A DNA stretch of 10,138 nt from Bathymodiolus azoricus thioautotrophic gill symbiont (GTDB taxonomy: Bacteria; Pseudomonadota; Gammaproteobacteria; PS1; Pseudothioglobaceae). Shown here piece by piece: positions 7,955 through 10,138 of the stretch. The translations under genes and the position numbers were made by a program. The notes under the pieces were generated by a model. That model saw only the letters and a list, made by a program, of their open reading frames with translations, had not been told where the DNA came from and ran no database searches. Positions within the stretch are counted from its first letter, which is position 1. Each line of letters opens with the position of its first letter. The stretch covers positions 1 through 10,138 of the forward strand of contig NZ_CDSC02000278.1 in assembly GCF_001298715.1 (NCBI RefSeq), written 5' to 3'.

Positions 7955-7960
7955 ACCTAA

Positions 7961-9160
7961 ATGGAATATAACAAGAATTTTTATCAAATCCATTCTAATG
8001 GCGATATTTTCCAACGCATTCAGAGCGAGCGTGGGACAATTGGCTATTACGATTTACCTTATCAGGATACCAGCGATATTAAGGCGTACGCTAAGACGAT
8101 AGTACAAAAACATATCGTAGTGATTGGTATCGGTGGTTCAAGTTTGGGTGTTAAAGCGATTTATGAGTTTTTATTGCCATCAAATAAATATCAAAAAGAT
8201 TTGGTCTTTTTAGAGACGCTTGACCCACTTGAGATTAATCATTGCCTAACTAAATTTGATATTTTTGATGCACATTTTGTGGTGATTTCAAAGTCAGGTA
8301 ATACCATTGAGACTATTAGTTTGTTTAAGTATTTGCGTACTTTGGTTGAGATAAATAGTGATAATTGCACCGTTATTTCTAAGGCTAAGAGTGGGCTAAC
8401 TAAGTTTGCACAAGACCGAGATATCAAAGTCTTTGAATTGGCTGAGAATGTCGGCGGGCGTTTTTCAGTATTTAGCGTAGTCGGCTTAGTGCCACTTGCG
8501 ATGGTAGGTGTGGATGTTGATAATTTATTAAATGGTTGCAAGCGTGTGTCAGCCAGTTTTTTTGATCAGTCCAGTTATTATGCGCCTATTATTAGAAAAG
8601 CACGATTTTTAGTGGAGAATAAAGCACGATTTAATATTAATGTGATTTTTTCCTATTCTTCATCACTTGAAGGTTTTAACAAATGGTATGTGCAACTTTG
8701 GGCAGAAAGTTTAGGTAAGATTAATATCAATAAAACCAGGCAAGCGCTTACACCAATTGCCTTGATAGGGCCTGTTGACCAGCATAGTTTTTTACAGCTT
8801 ATTATTGATGGTGTGCGTGACAAGATTGTTACCTTTATTAAGATTGCCGATTTAAAAGACAATACCATTATTCCTAAGTCTAATGATAAGAATTTGGGCT
8901 TGGAATACGCTGAAGGCTTGAGCTTCAATGATTTGCTTAACAAACAAGCCGATGCGACTATTGAGTCGGTTGAAGCTCAGGGTGATATTCCTTGCGATGT
9001 GATTACAATTTCTACCGTGGATGAATATAATATTGCCAAGTTAATGTTTAGTTATCAATTATTGGTTTCTGCTATTGGTGAATTCTTACAAATTAACACC
9101 TACAATCAGCCGGGTGTAGAAAAAGGCAAAGCCATTCTTAAAGAAAGTCTGCAGAATTAA
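7961..9160 (+). CDS. pgi: glucose-6-phosphate isomerase, short form
   Basis: Pgi interconverts glucose-6-phosphate and fructose-6-phosphate in the cytoplasm, linking glycolysis/gluconeogenesis to sugar-nucleotide synthesis. The 399-residue protein is complete but much shorter than the roughly 550-residue enzyme usual in Gammaproteobacteria. Conserved parts are present in order: VIGIGGSSLGVKA (54-66), the SIS-domain signature ISKSGNTIET (109-118), NVGGRFSVFSVVGLVPL (163-179), WAESLGK (247-253) with catalytic Glu249, DQHSFLQL (273-280) with His275, and the C-terminal NQPGVEKGK (382-390) with Lys390. All key residues are present, so it is probably active and of the short bacterial type rather than truncated. 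From memory its central segment resembles Campylobacterota Pgi. ATG 7961 follows the predicted leaderless promoter; galU follows 2 bp after the stop, suggesting one operon. Confidence 0.93.
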   Translation: MEYNKNFYQIHSNGDIFQRIQSERGTIGYYDLPYQDTSDIKAYAKTIVQKHIVVIGIGGSSLGVKAIYEFLLPSNKYQKDLVFLETLDPLEINHCLTKFDIFDAHFVVISKSGNTIETISLFKYLRTLVEINSDNCTVISKAKSGLTKFAQDRDIKVFELAENVGGRFSVFSVVGLVPLAMVGVDVDNLLNGCKRVSASFFDQSSYYAPIIRKARFLVENKARFNINVIFSYSSSLEGFNKWYVQLWAESLGKININKTRQALTPIALIGPVDQHSFLQLIIDGVRDKIVTFIKIADLKDNTIIPKSNDKNLGLEYAEGLSFNDLLNKQADATIESVEAQGDIPCDVITISTVDEYNIAKLMFSYQLLVSAIGEFLQINTYNQPGVEKGKAILKESLQN

Positions 9161-9162
9161 TA

Positions 9163-10005
9163 ATGGGTATTATCAATAAATGTCTTTTTCCAGTTGCAGG
9201 TTATGGCACAAGATTTCTACCTGTCACTAAAGCCATTCCTAAGGAAATGCTGCCAATTCTCACTAAGCCATTAATTCAATATGCTGTGGAAGAAGCAATA
9301 AGTGCTGGTATTTGTAGTATGACAATGGTAACCAACAAACACAAAAAAGCTATTGAAAACCATTTCAAACCACATGCAGATATTGAGAAAAGTATTAAAA
9401 ACACCACCAAAGAAGTATTGTTAGACGAAGTTAATGCTATCTCTGAACAGTGTGATTTTTCTTATGTTGAGCAGCAAGAAATGCTGGGCTTAGGGCATGC
9501 AATTTACACTAGCAAGCCACTGATTGGCGTTGATGCATTTGCGGTAATTTTGCCAGATGATTTGTGCACCAGTGATAGTGATAGTGTGTTGTTGCAAATG
9601 ATCAAATTATATAAACAAAACTCTGATTGTTGCATTGTGGCAATTAAAGAGGTACCAGAAAGCGAAGTAGATAAATACGGCGTGATTGAGGGCGAATTAT
9701 TAAAAGATTCAAATAATGCTTATCGTGTACATAATATGGTGGAAAAACCTGCACCAATAGAAGCACCAAGCAATTTAGCAATTATTGGTCGCTATATTCT
9801 CACACATGAGATTTTTGAAGTTTTGAAAAGTACTCAGCCTGATAAAAATGGCGAAATTCAAATCACCGATGCTTTAATGACACTTGCTAAAGTAGGTAAG
9901 GTTATTGCATATCAATTTCAGGGTAGACGCTTTGATTGTGGTAGTGTTAAAGGTTTTATTGAAGCAAATAGTGTTTTTGCAAAAGAACAACTACAGAGCC
10001 TTTAA
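9163..10005 (+). CDS. galU: UTP-glucose-1-phosphate uridylyltransferase GalU
   Basis: GalU makes UDP-glucose from UTP and glucose-1-phosphate, the donor for LPS core, exopolysaccharide, glucans and other glycosylation. The 280-residue protein is near the family length (about 280-300). The nucleotidyltransferase signature FPVAGYGTRFLPVTKAIPKEMLP lies at 9-31, followed by TKPLIQYAVEEA. The metal/UTP-site segment VILPDDLC is at 128-135, MVEKP at 192-196, SNLAIIGRYIL at 203-213, NGEIQITDAL at 229-238 and RRFDCGS at 255-261. The YGTRFLP and PDDLC wording is closer to the Pseudomonas-type GalU than to the E. coli one (recollection). It starts 2 bp after pgi without a Shine-Dalgarno sequence, so coupling to pgi is likely. 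Pgi and GalU together fit hexose-phosphate flow to UDP-glucose, with phosphoglucomutase expected elsewhere. Confidence 0.95.
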   Translation: MGIINKCLFPVAGYGTRFLPVTKAIPKEMLPILTKPLIQYAVEEAISAGICSMTMVTNKHKKAIENHFKPHADIEKSIKNTTKEVLLDEVNAISEQCDFSYVEQQEMLGLGHAIYTSKPLIGVDAFAVILPDDLCTSDSDSVLLQMIKLYKQNSDCCIVAIKEVPESEVDKYGVIEGELLKDSNNAYRVHNMVEKPAPIEAPSNLAIIGRYILTHEIFEVLKSTQPDKNGEIQITDALMTLAKVGKVIAYQFQGRRFDCGSVKGFIEANSVFAKEQLQSL

Positions 10006-10061
10006 ACTTATTTGTACCTATTTAGAGGGATAATTAAGTGTTTTTCACTGGATTTAACTAA

Positions 10062-10138
10062 AAAAGAGGAAATTCTCATATTAATGGTATTGAGTTATTT
10101 TGGGAGTATACTAGAACAAGATTGGTAAAATTTAAAAG
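10062..10138 (+). pseudogene. remnant of ISXO2/IS1595-type transposase, C-terminal part, cut by window end
   Basis: Reading plus from 10062, the frame gives KRGNSHINGIELFWEYTRT then RLVKFK and is still open at the window edge. HINGIE-x-FW followed by a basic RxxLxKF stretch is, from memory of the family, a hallmark near the C-terminus of ISXO2-like (IS1595 family) DDE transposases, where the Glu of GIE is the likely third catalytic acid. The frame is closed just upstream by TAA at 10059-10061 and again at 10035-10037, and the rest of the enzyme is not found before galU. It therefore looks like a 5'-truncated insertion-sequence remnant. Only 25 residues are visible, which limits certainty. Confidence 0.55.

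Noticed and set aside
7961..9160. Pgi as a truncated pseudogene
   Set aside because: Although short, it holds the signature motifs and catalytic Glu249, His275 and Lys390 in an uninterrupted frame, and short Pgi enzymes are known.
10006..10061. Terminator for pgi-galU
   Set aside because: No GC-rich inverted repeat followed by a T-run was found in these 56 bases; nothing else is recognisable there.
10090..10112. Promoter after galU (TTGAGT and TATACT)
   Set aside because: The spacing is only 11 bp and the bases are better explained as part of the transposase-like coding remnant.
10084..10128. 14-codon open frame starting at ATG 10084
   Set aside because: It is too short and overlaps the better-supported transposase frame.

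Overview
The window reads as a conserved chromosomal segment of an AT-rich gammaproteobacterium. Eight intact genes fill almost all of it, with gaps of a few bases or short overlaps. The protein sequences (GuaA, LptG, ClpS, ClpA, SurE, GalU) look gammaproteobacterial. The low GC, compact layout and insertion-sequence debris would suit a lineage such as the sulfur-oxidising SUP05/Thioglobaceae group and its animal symbionts. That placement is inference from general character, not from a marker gene.

Layout. guaA (GMP synthase) lies on the minus strand at 35-1612. A 37-bp AT-rich divergent gap separates it from a plus-strand run: lptG (LPS-export permease), clpS and clpA (N-degron adaptor and Clp unfoldase), surE (5'/3'-nucleotidase), and a membrane-anchored phosphoethanolamine-transferase-like enzyme. 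clpA/surE overlap by 4 bp and surE/transferase by 22 bp, so these three are probably co-transcribed and translationally coupled. A 189-bp MITE-like element with perfect 20-bp terminal inverted repeats, flanked by TA, then sits directly after the transferase stop codon. Behind it come pgi (a short, 399-residue glucose-6-phosphate isomerase) and galU (UTP-glucose-1-phosphate uridylyltransferase), 2 bp apart. The last 77 bp encode what looks like the C-terminal end of an ISXO2/IS1595-type transposase, cut off upstream by a stop codon and running out of the window.

Functional themes. LptG and the transferase-like protein both act on the cell envelope (LPS export; probable lipid A, core or glycan decoration). 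Pgi and GalU feed hexose phosphate towards UDP-glucose for LPS, polysaccharide or glycogen. ClpS/ClpA do regulated proteolysis with ClpP, which is not in the window. GuaA and SurE handle nucleotides.

Expression signals. No start codon in the window has a convincing Shine-Dalgarno sequence. Perfect TATAAT boxes stand exactly 6 nt before the ATG of both clpA and pgi, which predicts transcripts that begin at or next to the start codon (leaderless mRNAs). A third TATAAT overlaps the lptG stop codon and probably drives clpS. I see no tRNA, rRNA, CRISPR array or convincing intrinsic terminator. I did not find an unmistakably new system; the most notable items are the MITE/pgi-promoter junction, the leaderless pattern and the atypical short Pgi.
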